The position numbers and the translations under genes are program-made. DNA of 64,000 nucleotides from positions 186,001 to 250,000 of the forward strand of contig NZ_JAEUAX010000003.1 in NCBI RefSeq assembly GCF_019511645.1, written 5' to 3'. The stretch's first letter is position 1, and every line of letters starts with the position of its first letter. Source of the DNA: Microbacterium ureisolvens (lineage in GTDB: Bacteria > Actinomycetota > Actinomycetes > Actinomycetales > Microbacteriaceae). Shown here one piece after another: positions 27,022-35,567 of this stretch. Below the pieces are notes generated by a model. It was not told the DNA's origin and searched no databases. It saw nothing but the letters and a program-made list of their open reading frames with translations.

Positions 27022-28377
27022 ATTTCGACGCCGCAGCAGCCCACCGATGAGTTCTTCGGCCTCACCGAGCTGCTGAACGACGAGCGCGAGCCCCTGGCGC
27101 GCGGCGGGGTGGACCCGCGGGTGCGCCGCCGCCGCCGGCGCATCGGGCTGATCGTCACCGCGATCGTGCTCTTCGTGCTCGTGGCCGTCCCCGGCGGCTA
27201 CGTGTGGTGGGCGCTGACGGCACCGGTGAGCGCTCCCGTCGTCGAGACGCACGAGCCGCCCGTGACGGTGCCGGCGGCCGCCGCTGTCGCCCTCCCGTCC
27301 ACCGGCGCGTCGGCGATCGCGGTCGCCGGCGGGGATGAGTACCTCGGGGCCGACGCGAGCGGCATCTGGGCGACGAGCGGCACGGACGAGCCGCGTTCGA
27401 TCGCGAGCATCACGAAGGTCATCACGGCACTCGTCATCCTCGACCGGCATCCGCTCGCGGATGCCTCGGATCCCGGTCCGACGATCACCTTCAGCAAGGC
27501 GGACCACGACCTCTACGACCAGTACTACGTGCGGGGCGCCACGATCGCGGCGATGCCGACGGGCAGCTCGATGTCGCTGCACGACGCGATCGCGACGATG
27601 CTCATCCCGTCGGCGAGCAACTACGCGGAGGCCGTCTCGACGTGGGCATTCGGCTCGCAGGGAGCCTTCCGCGGTGCCGCGCAGCGGTGGCTCGCGGCGA
27701 ACGGGCTCACCGGCACGACGCTCGTCGAGCCCACCGGCCTGGATGCGCGCAACACCAGCACCCCGGCCGACCTCATCGCGCTCGGCAAGATCGCCGCGGC
27801 GAATCCCACGATCGCGAGCATCGCCGCGACCCCGTCGCTGTCGCTGCCTGGTCCGGGCCGCATGGCGAACACCAACGACCTCCTCGGGAGCAACGGGATC
27901 ACCGGCCTCAAGACGGGAAACCTCGGTGAGGGCACGTACAACCTGCTGTTCACCGCATCCGTGCCCGTCGGAACGGCAGAGCCCCTGAGCGTGACCGGAG
28001 TGGTGCTCGGGGGCTACACCCGCGCGAACGTCAATCACGACGTCATGGCACTCATCGACAGCATCCGTGCCGGCTTCCACGAGGTGCCGGTGGCCGAGCG
28101 CGATCAGCGGGTCGGCACCATCACGACGCCGTGGGGCTCGTCGGCGCAGATCGTCGTCTCCGACTACGTGACGATCTTCACGTGGTCCGACACCCCGATC
28201 ACCGTAGAGATGACGACGACCACGCCTGAGACCTATACGGACGGTGAAGTGATCGGGACCCTCACGTGGACGGCGGGGCCGAACACCGTGACGTCTCCGA
28301 TCGAGATCGACGGCGACATCGTCCCGCCGACGGAATCGTGGCGCCTCATGAACCCGGGCGCGCTCGGCGGGGAGTAG
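27022..28377 (+). CDS. D-alanyl-D-alanine carboxypeptidase-like protein (S11), probable ATT start
   Basis: Membrane-anchored penicillin-binding-type peptidase acting on cell-wall peptides. One helix lies at about residues 40-65. The catalytic motif is SITK (Ser129, Lys132) and KTG is at Lys297. The SxN motif, expected in PSASNYAE, reads Ser-Ala-Ser, so the usual Asn is shifted or missing. The frame opens at 27010. The only good ribosome site (GAGGGGAG) is seven bases before an ATT at 27022. The first standard start, GTG at 27109, has no such site and would remove a plausible 29-residue cytoplasmic lead (TDEFFGLTELL). I therefore prefer ATT, with GTG at 27109 as the alternative. It meets DUF1990 tail to tail. 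Confidence 0.82.
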   Translation: MSTPQQPTDEFFGLTELLNDEREPLARGGVDPRVRRRRRRIGLIVTAIVLFVLVAVPGGYVWWALTAPVSAPVVETHEPPVTVPAAAAVALPSTGASAIAVAGGDEYLGADASGIWATSGTDEPRSIASITKVITALVILDRHPLADASDPGPTITFSKADHDLYDQYYVRGATIAAMPTGSSMSLHDAIATMLIPSASNYAEAVSTWAFGSQGAFRGAAQRWLAANGLTGTTLVEPTGLDARNTSTPADLIALGKIAAANPTIASIAATPSLSLPGPGRMANTNDLLGSNGITGLKTGNLGEGTYNLLFTASVPVGTAEPLSVTGVVLGGYTRANVNHDVMALIDSIRAGFHEVPVAERDQRVGTITTPWGSSAQIVVSDYVTIFTWSDTPITVEMTTTTPETYTDGEVIGTLTWTAGPNTVTSPIEIDGDIVPPTESWRLMNPGALGGE

Positions 28378-28379
28378 GG

Positions 28380-28889
28380 TCAGCGGGCGGCACGGACCCG
28401 GAGCGCGCGAAGGTAGCGGCGGCGGGCGACCGCCTGTGCGAGGAGCAGCACCGGGTACATCACGCGCCAATGCCCGCGACCCGGCCGCGTGAGCGAGCGG
28501 ATCGTGAGGAGCACCGAGTCGCCGTCTCGGTGCACGACGAAGGCCTCTTCTCCCGTGACCGGGTGGCCGGGGAGCGTCCGGTAAGCGAAGCCCACGCGGT
28601 CGCTCGCGTCGACGACGGCGACGACCTCGACGGGCTCGCGCACGGACAGCCCGAACGGGTGCGCCATGATCACCGGCCGGTCGCCCGTCCGAACGGCGGC
28701 CGCCGGCGAGACGGTGAAGCCGCTGCGGGTCTTGACGCCCCACCGCAGCACCTCGGTGCTCGCCCAGTCCCAGACGGCCGGTCCGTCGCCGAGGCGAGTC
28801 GACGTCTCCCAGCGTCGGAAGCCCTCGGGGTGCTCGCGCCACTGTGCGCTCGCCGGGTTCGTCCAGGACACCCGTTCGCCGTCGGCCAC
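28380..28889 (-). CDS. DUF1990 family protein
   Basis: Predicted 169-residue soluble protein with the DUF1990 pattern: VWDWASTEVLRWGVKTRSGF, PFGLSVREPVEVVAVVD, GFAYRTLPGHPVTGEEAF. The family has a START-like fold and no proven function. Its stop is two bases from the stop of the convergent carboxypeptidase gene, leaving no room for a separate terminator. The start at 28889 is an ATG in a GC-rich region shared with the divergent small membrane gene. Confidence 0.82.
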   Translation of the reverse strand: MADGERVSWTNPASAQWREHPEGFRRWETSTRLGDGPAVWDWASTEVLRWGVKTRSGFTVSPAAAVRTGDRPVIMAHPFGLSVREPVEVVAVVDASDRVGFAYRTLPGHPVTGEEAFVVHRDGDSVLLTIRSLTRPGRGHWRVMYPVLLLAQAVARRRYLRALRVRAAR

Positions 28890-28960
28890 GCCTCGATCCT
28901 GCCACCGTCCTGTTCGACGGGGCCTGTCGCCAGGGGAGCCGCGACCCTAGAGTCGGGACC

Positions 28961-29161
28961 GTGAAGCGAATGTGGCCGTTCCTCGTGCCCGGCGTGATCC
29001 TGGGCGCTATCGGGCTGGTGTGGACCCTGCAGGGGGTCGGCGTGCTGCAGGGGTCGTCGATGACCGGGTCCACGCTGTGGGCCACGATCGGTCCGATCGT
29101 GCTCGTCATCGGCCTGGCGTTGATCTGGATCGGGATCGCCCGCCGCCGTCGCGCTCGCTGA
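28961..29161 (+). CDS. Small two-helix membrane protein
   Basis: Predicted 66-residue protein with two membrane helices (MWPFLVPGVILGAIGLVWTL and TLWATIGPIVLVIGLALIWI) and an Arg-rich end. The start is the GTG at 28961 (an ATG follows at 28970); a longer frame upstream overlaps the DUF1990 gene and is not protein-like. I do not recognise the family; many actinobacteria carry such small proteins of unknown function. It precedes the PhzF-like gene by 61 bp. Confidence 0.65.
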   Translation: MKRMWPFLVPGVILGAIGLVWTLQGVGVLQGSSMTGSTLWATIGPIVLVIGLALIWIGIARRRRAR

Positions 29162-29210
29162 TCGGCAGGAATCGGTCGGCTTGTGGCGACCGGTGCGCCC
29201 CAGGGTGACC

Positions 29211-29225
29211 TATCGTGACCGGGTG
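29211..29225 (+). promoter_or_regulatory. -10 box of a probable leaderless transcript (PhzF-like gene)
   Basis: TATCGT at 29211-29216 lies six bases before the GTG at 29223, the spacing expected when transcription begins at the start codon. No ribosome binding site is visible. A matching -35 box at normal distance is not clear. Confidence 0.45.
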
Positions 29226-30068
29226 ACCTCGATCGACATTCAGCGTTGGACGGCCTTCTCCACCGACCCCGCGGGCGGCAATCCCGCGGGCGTCGTGCTG
29301 GACGCAGATGGACTCACGGATGCTGCGATGCTCGGCATCGCTGCAGACCTCGGGTACGCCGAAACGGCGTTCGTGACCGCGGCCGGCGACGGAGCCGGGC
29401 AGGCGATCCGCTACTTCTCTCCCCACGCCGAGGTGCCGTTCTGCGGCCATGCCACCGTCGCCGCGGCGGCCGCGATCGCCGAGGTCGCGGGCGATGGCCG
29501 GATCTCGTTCGAAACGCCGGTCGGAGTCGTCGACATCGTCACCGAATCCGAGGCGGGGGACCGACGGGTGTCGTTCACCAGCGTCTCGCCCGAGACGGCT
29601 CCGTTGCCCGCCGATGCTCTGGCCGATGTACTCGCCGCGATCGGTTTGTCAGACGCCGACCTGCACCCGGCGTTTCCGCCCGCGCAGGCGTTCGGCGGTA
29701 ATTGGCATCCCCTCATCGTGCTCGCCGACCGGGAGCGGTTCGACGCCTTCACGATCGATCCTGCTCGTGCTCGAGCTGTGCTCGACGCGCGAGGCTGGCC
29801 GGCGACCATGATCGTTCTGTGGCCCGAAGCCCCGGATACGTGGCACGCTCGCAATGTCTTCCCGGTCGGGCCGATCATCGAGGATCCCGCTACGGGAGCC
29901 GCCGCGGCCGCATCCGGGGGTTACCTCCGCGCCACGGGCGCCGTGCGGGCACCCGCGCGCGTCGTGATCCTCCAAGGCAGCCACGTCGGCCGGCCGAGCG
30001 AGTTGACGGTGGACATCCCCGCAGAGGGCGGGATCGTCGTCTCAGGATCGGCCGTCCGCATCGGCTGA
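29223..30068 (+). CDS. PhzF family isomerase-like protein
   Basis: Predicted 281-residue protein of the PhzF/DAP-epimerase fold. Typical blocks are FSTDPAGGNPAGVVLDADGL with GYAETAFV, then YFSPHAEVPFCGHATVAAAA, and near the end EDPATGAAAAASGGYL. PhzF itself isomerises an intermediate of phenazine synthesis, but most family members are not phenazine enzymes and no other phz gene is here. The GTG at 29223 was chosen from protein similarity and the leaderless -10 box. Codon use seems less biased than in neighbours. It ends six bases before a truncated MFS gene. Confidence 0.85.
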   Translation: MTSIDIQRWTAFSTDPAGGNPAGVVLDADGLTDAAMLGIAADLGYAETAFVTAAGDGAGQAIRYFSPHAEVPFCGHATVAAAAAIAEVAGDGRISFETPVGVVDIVTESEAGDRRVSFTSVSPETAPLPADALADVLAAIGLSDADLHPAFPPAQAFGGNWHPLIVLADRERFDAFTIDPARARAVLDARGWPATMIVLWPEAPDTWHARNVFPVGPIIEDPATGAAAAASGGYLRATGAVRAPARVVILQGSHVGRPSELTVDIPAEGGIVVSGSAVRIG

Positions 30069-30074
30069 AGGCTC

Positions 30075-30796
30075 CTACGACATTCCGCTGAGTCCCGGCT
30101 CCACCACCGGCAGCGTCAGCGCCACCACCACGAGGCACAGCAGCACGATGCCCGGAAGATCGAGCCACACCCGTTCGGAGCCAGTGCGCTTCGGACGGGC
30201 GCGTGGCCCCGGCATCCCTCGCCATCCCAGAACGAATGCCGCGATCACCAGAGGCAACGGCGTCAGGAGCACAAGGCGCCACGCGGTGTCGGCAGGGAAC
30301 AGCCCGAGCAGCGCGGCCGCGAGCACCGGACCGAGCACGCCCGCGCGACCGCCGACCGCGGTGTAGGCGGCGAGGGCGCTCAGGCGCGACCTTCCCGTGA
30401 AGAGGTCCTGAATCGCGCCCAGAACCTGGGCGCTGATCACGCCGGCCCCGAGGCCCTGCACGAATCGCGCGGCCACGAGCACGGCCATCGTCGGCGCGGC
30501 CACCGCGGCGACCCCGCCGACCAGGAAGATCCCCAGACCGACGAGGAACAGCAGCCGCCGCCCGTACACATCACCCAATCGTCCCGAAGGGATGAGCCCG
30601 AGCCCGAATGTCAGCGAGAACGAGGCGAGCAGCCACTGCACGCCCGCCGTGGAGCCGCCGAGCGTCGCGCTCACCGCCGGCGCCGCGTACGTATGACGAC
30701 GGCGTCGAACAGCGTCGCGAAGCCCGCCGCCAGACACGCCCAGAGCGCGGGCCGCGCGCGCGATCGCGGCGCGGAGCCCGCGCTCTGGTCGGTCAT
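30075..30796 (-). pseudogene. MFS transporter remnant (frameshift and missing C-terminal half)
   Basis: The start MTDQSAGSAPRS at 30796 opens a typical 14-helix drug-exporter N-terminus (CLAAGFATLFDAVV). That frame ends soon after in RTRRRR and a stop. The next residues of the family (YAAPAVSATLGGSTAGVQWL, then GLIPSGRLGDVYGRRLLF) continue in another frame, consistent with loss of one base near 30690-30691. The frame then stops after about 220 residues (VEPGLSGMS), which removes roughly the second half of the transporter. It abuts the PhzF-like gene. Both defects point to a decayed gene. Confidence 0.75.
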
Positions 30797-30809
30797 GGCT
30801 CTCCCGACG

Positions 30810-31895
30810 TCACGCAGCCGCGAGTTCGCGCGCGCGCCGACCCAGAGGATCGGCATCCGTCCACAGCGTCGTCGGGAACTCCCGGCGGAGCACCGGCGCG
30901 ACCTCCAGCGCGAAGCGCTCGAGGATCTCGAGCTGGCGCTCGAACGGCACGGTCGTCGGCAGGCTGATGGACTGCAGGTCGTGCCCGAGCCGGCCGTGGA
31001 ACCGCGCGATCTTGTCGATCACCTGCTGCGGCGTGCCGACGAGGGCGGGACCCTCGGCGACGGCGTGCTCGATGTCGCGGAACGGGGTGTTGTTGCCGGG
31101 CACGTTGGTGGCGGCGACGATCGCGTTGTAGACCGGGCCGTACTGCGCGATCGCCTCCTGCGTCGTGTCGGCGATGAACAGCGCCCCCGAGCCTGCGGCG
31201 ACGAACGCGGCGGCCGGATCATGGCCGTGCCGCGCGTACTCCGAACGGTAGTGGTCGACGAGCACGCCGTAGTTCTCGAGCGGCTGTATGGCGTTCGCGC
31301 TGAACAGCGGATCGCCGAAGCGCGCCGCGAGTCCCGCCGAGAACAGCGTCGTCGCAGAGCCGTGCCACACCCGCGGCGCGCCGTCGAACGGCCGCGGCAG
31401 CGTCGTGACGCCGGAAAGCGCCCGGGTGAACTCCGTGCCCGGCCACGTGACGTCGTCCTCGCGCCACAGCGTCCGCAGCAGCTCGTACTTCTCCGCGAGC
31501 AGCTCCCACTGGTCGTCGATGTCGAGCCCGAACAGCGGAAACTGCGCGACCTCGTTGCCCTTGCCGATCGTGATGTCGAGGCGCCCGCCCGAGAGCTGGT
31601 CGATGGTCGCGTAGTCCTCGGCGACGCGCACCGGATCCAGCACCGACAGGACGGTGACACCGGAATTGAGACGGATGCTGCGCGTCCGGGCCGCGATCGC
31701 GCCCAGCAGCACCGTCGGCGACGAGGAGATGAAGTGCCCGGCATGACGCTCGCCGATGGCCACAGCATCCAATCCCAGCTCCTCGGCGCGGATCGCCTGC
31801 TGGAGCGTCTCGGCGAAGCGCTCGGCCGGCGAGACCTGGCGGCCCGTGATCGGATCGGCGCGATAGGGGACGATGTCGAGCAGCTGGAACCTCAT
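30810..31895 (-). CDS. LLM class flavin-dependent oxidoreductase (locus 2, distal)
   Basis: Predicted 361-residue luciferase-like enzyme. Markers are GLDAVAIGERHAGHFISSSP, RLNSGVTVLSVLDPVRVAED, SGGRLDITIGKGNE and LVGTPQQVIDKIARFHG. It is closer to the alkanal/alkanesulfonate-type LLM proteins than to the NtaA type. The ATG at 31895 overlaps the DUF1684 stop by four bases, so the pair is co-translated. It ends the long minus-strand cluster that begins at 42825. Confidence 0.88.
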   Translation of the reverse strand: MRFQLLDIVPYRADPITGRQVSPAERFAETLQQAIRAEELGLDAVAIGERHAGHFISSSPTVLLGAIAARTRSIRLNSGVTVLSVLDPVRVAEDYATIDQLSGGRLDITIGKGNEVAQFPLFGLDIDDQWELLAEKYELLRTLWREDDVTWPGTEFTRALSGVTTLPRPFDGAPRVWHGSATTLFSAGLAARFGDPLFSANAIQPLENYGVLVDHYRSEYARHGHDPAAAFVAAGSGALFIADTTQEAIAQYGPVYNAIVAATNVPGNNTPFRDIEHAVAEGPALVGTPQQVIDKIARFHGRLGHDLQSISLPTTVPFERQLEILERFALEVAPVLRREFPTTLWTDADPLGRRARELAAA

Positions 31896-32764
31896 GCGGC
31901 CACCCCCGGCGCGACGAGCGCCGCGTTAGAGAGCACGCGTGAAAGCGGCTTCTTCTCGCCGGCCTCGATGCCGATCGGCAGGCGGTTGCCCTCCGGCGGC
32001 AGCGGGCACGTCGCGAAATCGGTGTACGCGCAGGGGAGGTTGACCGCGCGGTTGAAGTCGATGGTCGTCCAGCCGTCGGCGTCCGGCGCCTCGATGCCGA
32101 CGGACCGGTTTGCGGCGTAAGTCGTGATCCCACTCGTCGCGTCGGTGAACAGCACGAGCAGCGAACCAGGCGTCTTGCCCTCGAACGCGGTCAGCGTGAA
32201 CTCCTCGCCGCGCCAGGAGAACTCGAGCACCCCCGGAGCGTCGTAGACGTGCGTGAGGCCGTCGACGGCGGCGCCGACCTCCGTCGGCCGCGGGGCGTCG
32301 AACGGGCGAAAGCGCGCCGAGACGCGCCAGCGCGGGTTCGGCACGTACGTGGGAGTGCCCGGGTACTCCGCGAGGAACGGGTGGTCGGCGCGACGAGGGC
32401 GCAGGATCGTGTGCCCGCCGCGGATCGCGATCTCGACAGCGCCGGCCACCTCGCCATCCGTGAAGGTGGGTGTGACGCTGCCTCGTTCGGCGATCTCGCC
32501 GAACGCGTGCGTGCCGGTGATCGTCTCGCCGTCGAGCGTCAGGCTCTCCCCCTCGGCGAGTTCGACGACGACCCCGTCGGTGCCGAGATGCCACGTGCCG
32601 GGCGCCCCGGGGAGGGTGATCGGGTCGCTGCCGAGCCAGTGCAGGCCCGTGATCGCGAAGAAGCCGAGGGAGTCGGCGCGCCGCGTCTCGTGCGTGCGGT
32701 GCCACTCCTCCCACTCGCGCCCGAACTGGGCGCGGTCGACGTCGGTGTTGCGCGTGGTGGTCAT
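31892..32764 (-). CDS. DUF1684 family protein
   Basis: Predicted 290-residue cytoplasmic protein with the strong DUF1684 C-terminal block: DFNRAVNLPCAYTDFATC followed by LPPEGNRLPIGIEAGEK. The N-terminal part has HETRRADSLGFFAITGLHWL, also typical. The family has no proven activity. The conserved Cys, Tyr and Asn residues make an enzymatic role possible. Here it is coupled by four bases to an LLM oxidoreductase and follows the transporter genes, a context that suggests a role in processing the imported compound. An inverted-repeat element lies upstream. Confidence 0.87.
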   Translation of the reverse strand: MTTTRNTDVDRAQFGREWEEWHRTHETRRADSLGFFAITGLHWLGSDPITLPGAPGTWHLGTDGVVVELAEGESLTLDGETITGTHAFGEIAERGSVTPTFTDGEVAGAVEIAIRGGHTILRPRRADHPFLAEYPGTPTYVPNPRWRVSARFRPFDAPRPTEVGAAVDGLTHVYDAPGVLEFSWRGEEFTLTAFEGKTPGSLLVLFTDATSGITTYAANRSVGIEAPDADGWTTIDFNRAVNLPCAYTDFATCPLPPEGNRLPIGIEAGEKKPLSRVLSNAALVAPGVAA

Positions 32765-32820
32765 GGGTTCCTCCTGGTGGGTGGATGGAAGGGATGCCGT
32801 GTGCCTGTCCGCGGTGCGTT

Positions 32821-32901
32821 CACAGACTTCGCAGTGACGCGCGGATCTCGCAGAGATTCCGCAGTTGTGTGCGAGGACGCTGCGGAACTGCGAAGTCTGT
32901 G
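32821..32901. terminator. Nested double inverted repeat between transporter and DUF1684 genes
   Basis: Outer arms CACAGACTTCGCAGT (32821-32835) and its exact complement (32887-32901) enclose inner arms TTCCGCAG (32857-32864) and CTGCGGAA (32880-32887). Inner and outer arms are related (CTTCGCAGT against ATTCCGCAGT). It begins 37 bp after the stop of the transporter ATPase gene (32939) and ends 56 bp before the DUF1684 start. It may end the transporter transcript or control the two genes beyond. Confidence 0.7.
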
Positions 32902-32938
32902 GGGTCGGGTCGCCTGCCGCGAGAGCGTGCCCGCACGT

Positions 32939-34582
32939 TCACGCGGTCACCCCTCCCGCGAGCACAGGCGCCGACAGGGTCGAGCCCGGGATCGCGTCGA
33001 TGAGCCGGCGCGTGTAGTCCTCGCGCGGCGCGCTCAGCACCTGCGCGGTCGCACCCTGCTCGACGATGCGGCCGCGCTGCATGACCGCGACGCGGTCCGA
33101 GATCTCGCGCACCACCGCCAGGTCGTGGCTGATGAACAGGTACGACACCCCGACATCGCGCTGGACGGCTGCCAGCAGCTCGAGGATCTGCGCCTGCACC
33201 GACACGTCGAGCGCCGACACCGCCTCGTCGAGCACGACGAGGTCGGGCTCGAGGGCGAGGGCGCGCGCGATGGCGACCCGCTGGCGCTGGCCGCCCGACA
33301 GCTCCGCCGGTCGCCGCAAGGCGGTGGCCGCGGGCAGCGCGACCTGGTCGATGAGCGCGCGCACGCGGCTCGCACGTTCGGCCTTGTCGACGCCGAACGC
33401 CCGCAGCGGCTCGTCGATCACGTCGGCGATCGTGAACCGGGGGTCGAGCGAGGCGAACGGGCTCTGATAGACGAGCTGGAACCTCCGCCGCAGGGCGCGG
33501 AGCTCCTCGCGGCTCGCGGCGACGAGGTCGTTGCCGTCGAAGCGGATGCTGCCGGCCGTCGGCTTCTCGAGCCGCAGCGCGAGCCGTGCCGTCGTGCTCT
33601 TGCCCGACCCGGACTCCCCGACGATCGCGAGCGTCTCGCCCCGGTCCACGCGGAACGACACGTCGTCGACCGCGACGAGCTTCGCGCGCCCGGGGAGCGC
33701 GAACTCCTTGCGCAGACCCGTGACCTCCAGGAGCGGCGGGGTCGCGGCATCCGTCTCGGCCCGTTCCGGTCTCTCCGTCACGCGCGCGGTGCCGCCGCGG
33801 AGCCCCGGTGCCGCGGCGATGAGCGCGCGGGTGTACGGATGCTGCGGATCCTCGAGCACCTGGCGCGCCGGCCCCGTCTCGACGATGCCGCCGTTCTGCA
33901 TCACGATGATGCGGTCGGCGCGGTCGGCGGCGACGCCGAGGTCGTGCGTGATGAGCAGCACCGCGGTGCCGAGCGTCGAGGCGAGCGTGTCGATGTGGTC
34001 GAGGATCTGCTTCTGCACGGTGACGTCGAGGGCGCTGGTGGGCTCGTCGGCGATCACGAGCTTCGGCTCGGCGGCCAGCGCCGTGGCGATGAGCGCGCGC
34101 TGCTTCATCCCGCCCGAGAACTGGTGCGGGAACTGCTTGGCGCGCGCCTCCGGCTCGCCGATGCCGGCGAGGCGCAGCAGCTCGACGGCCTGCGCATCGG
34201 CGCTGCGGCGGGTCGCGAGCCCGTGGATCACGAGGGGCTCGCCGACCTGGCGGCCGACGCGCTTGACGGGGTTGAGGCTGGTCGTCGGGTCCTGCGGGAT
34301 GAGCCCGATCGCGCGGCCGCGCACCTCGCGCCAGGCACGCCGCGAGAGTCCGGTGAGATCGGTGCCGTCGAAGCCGATCGAGCCGGCGTCGACGGATGCG
34401 TTGGAGGCGAGGAGGTGGATCACCGCGTGCGCGGTCGTGCTCTTGCCCGACCCGGACTCGCCCACGATCGCGACGACCTCACCGCGGTCGACGGTGAAGC
34501 TCACGTCGCGGACGGCCGGGTGCGACTCGCCGCCCACCGTGTACGAGACGGACAGGTTCGAGACTTCGAGGAGCGCGGTCAT
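32939..34582 (-). CDS. Peptide/nickel-type ABC transporter, fused double ATP-binding protein
   Basis: Predicted 547-residue fusion of DppD- and DppF-like ATPases. Each half has a full motif set. Half one has GESGSGKSTTAHAVIHLL, FSGGMKQRALIATAL and LVIADEPTSALDVTVQ. Half two has GESGSGKSTTARLALRLE, LSGGQRQRVAIARAL and LVVLDEAVSALDVS, where Glu-Ala replaces the usual Glu-Pro after Walker B. The ATG at 34582 overlaps the permease gene by four bases. It energises the importer made by the two permeases upstream. Such fusions are common in actinobacteria. Confidence 0.93.
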   Translation of the reverse strand: MTALLEVSNLSVSYTVGGESHPAVRDVSFTVDRGEVVAIVGESGSGKSTTAHAVIHLLASNASVDAGSIGFDGTDLTGLSRRAWREVRGRAIGLIPQDPTTSLNPVKRVGRQVGEPLVIHGLATRRSADAQAVELLRLAGIGEPEARAKQFPHQFSGGMKQRALIATALAAEPKLVIADEPTSALDVTVQKQILDHIDTLASTLGTAVLLITHDLGVAADRADRIIVMQNGGIVETGPARQVLEDPQHPYTRALIAAAPGLRGGTARVTERPERAETDAATPPLLEVTGLRKEFALPGRAKLVAVDDVSFRVDRGETLAIVGESGSGKSTTARLALRLEKPTAGSIRFDGNDLVAASREELRALRRRFQLVYQSPFASLDPRFTIADVIDEPLRAFGVDKAERASRVRALIDQVALPAATALRRPAELSGGQRQRVAIARALALEPDLVVLDEAVSALDVSVQAQILELLAAVQRDVGVSYLFISHDLAVVREISDRVAVMQRGRIVEQGATAQVLSAPREDYTRRLIDAIPGSTLSAPVLAGGVTA

Positions 34583-35556
34583 CGGATTCCTCCGTTGCGC
34601 TCGAGAGCGCGCGAGATGCGGTTGGCCGACAGCACGACGGCGACGATCACGAGGCCGGGGAAGGTCGTGAGCCACCAGGCCACGGCGAGGTAGTCGCGGC
34701 CGCCCGCCACGAGCGAGCCCCACTCCGGGGTGGGCGGCGGCGCGCCGAAGCCGAGGAACGACAGGGACGAGATAGCGAGCACCATGACGCCGAACTCGAG
34801 GGCGGCCAGGGCGATCACCGGGCCCGACGCGTTGGGCAGCACGTGCCGGCGCAGCACCGTGTACCAGCGCACGCCCGAGACGTGCGCGGCCTCGACGTAC
34901 ACCGCGGTCGCGATCTGCAGCACCTCGGCGCGCATCACGCGGGAGAAGGATGCGACGCTCGCGAGTCCCACCGCGACCGCGACGTTGAGCGTGCCGAAGC
35001 CCAGCGCCGTGATGAGCGCGAGCGACAGGAGCAGGCTCGGGATCGCGAGCAGCACGTCCATGAAGCGCATGATGGCGTCGTCCACGACACCGCGGAGGAA
35101 GCCGGCCAGCAGGCCGAACAGCGACCCGACGGCGAGGCCGACGATGACGGCGACCGAGGTGGCGGCGAGCGACGTCGCCGATCCGTAGACGACGCGGGCG
35201 TAAAGGTCGCGGCCGAGGTTGTCTGTGCCGAAGAGATGCTCGGGGCTCGGCGGGAGCAGGCGATCCTGCGGGACGCCGACGATCGGGTCCCACGCCGTGA
35301 ACCATGACGGCGCGAGGGCCCACAGCGTCACCAGCGCGAGCACGAGGATCGATGCGACGAGGGTGGGCTGCTTCAGCACCGCGACGACCGGCGTGAGCGC
35401 GGAGCGGCGGGACGCGGCATCCGTCCGCTCTTGATCCAGGGCGGCGGCGTGCGGGCCGCCCGACGGATCGGCGTCGGGGTCGACGATCGACTCGAGGTAC
35501 GGGTCGTGCGGCTCGAGGGTGCGCGCGGGCGGGGAGAGCACGTTCTCGACGGTCAT
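34579..35556 (-). CDS. Peptide/nickel-type ABC transporter permease (DppC type)
   Basis: Predicted 325-residue inner-membrane permease. A long polar N-terminus (about 65 residues, Asp/Pro-rich) precedes the helices. The family blocks are HLFGTDNLGRDLYARVVYGS, VEAAHVSGVRWYTVLRRHVL (EAA loop) and LSFLGFGAPPPTPEWGSLVA. The ATG at 35556 keeps the whole N-terminus; a longer frame upstream is a shadow of the next gene. It pairs with the DppB-type permease 11 bp upstream. Confidence 0.93.
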   Translation of the reverse strand: MTVENVLSPPARTLEPHDPYLESIVDPDADPSGGPHAAALDQERTDAASRRSALTPVVAVLKQPTLVASILVLALVTLWALAPSWFTAWDPIVGVPQDRLLPPSPEHLFGTDNLGRDLYARVVYGSATSLAATSVAVIVGLAVGSLFGLLAGFLRGVVDDAIMRFMDVLLAIPSLLLSLALITALGFGTLNVAVAVGLASVASFSRVMRAEVLQIATAVYVEAAHVSGVRWYTVLRRHVLPNASGPVIALAALEFGVMVLAISSLSFLGFGAPPPTPEWGSLVAGGRDYLAVAWWLTTFPGLVIVAVVLSANRISRALERNGGIR

Positions 35557-35567
35557 GGCGGCTCCTG

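Noticed and set aside
29223-30068. Part of a phenazine biosynthesis cluster
   Set aside because: No other phz genes are present; most PhzF-fold proteins are unrelated to phenazines.
30671-30856. Separate 61-residue gene
   Set aside because: Its C-terminal part continues as an MFS helix in the next frame, so it is the broken N-terminus of the transporter remnant.
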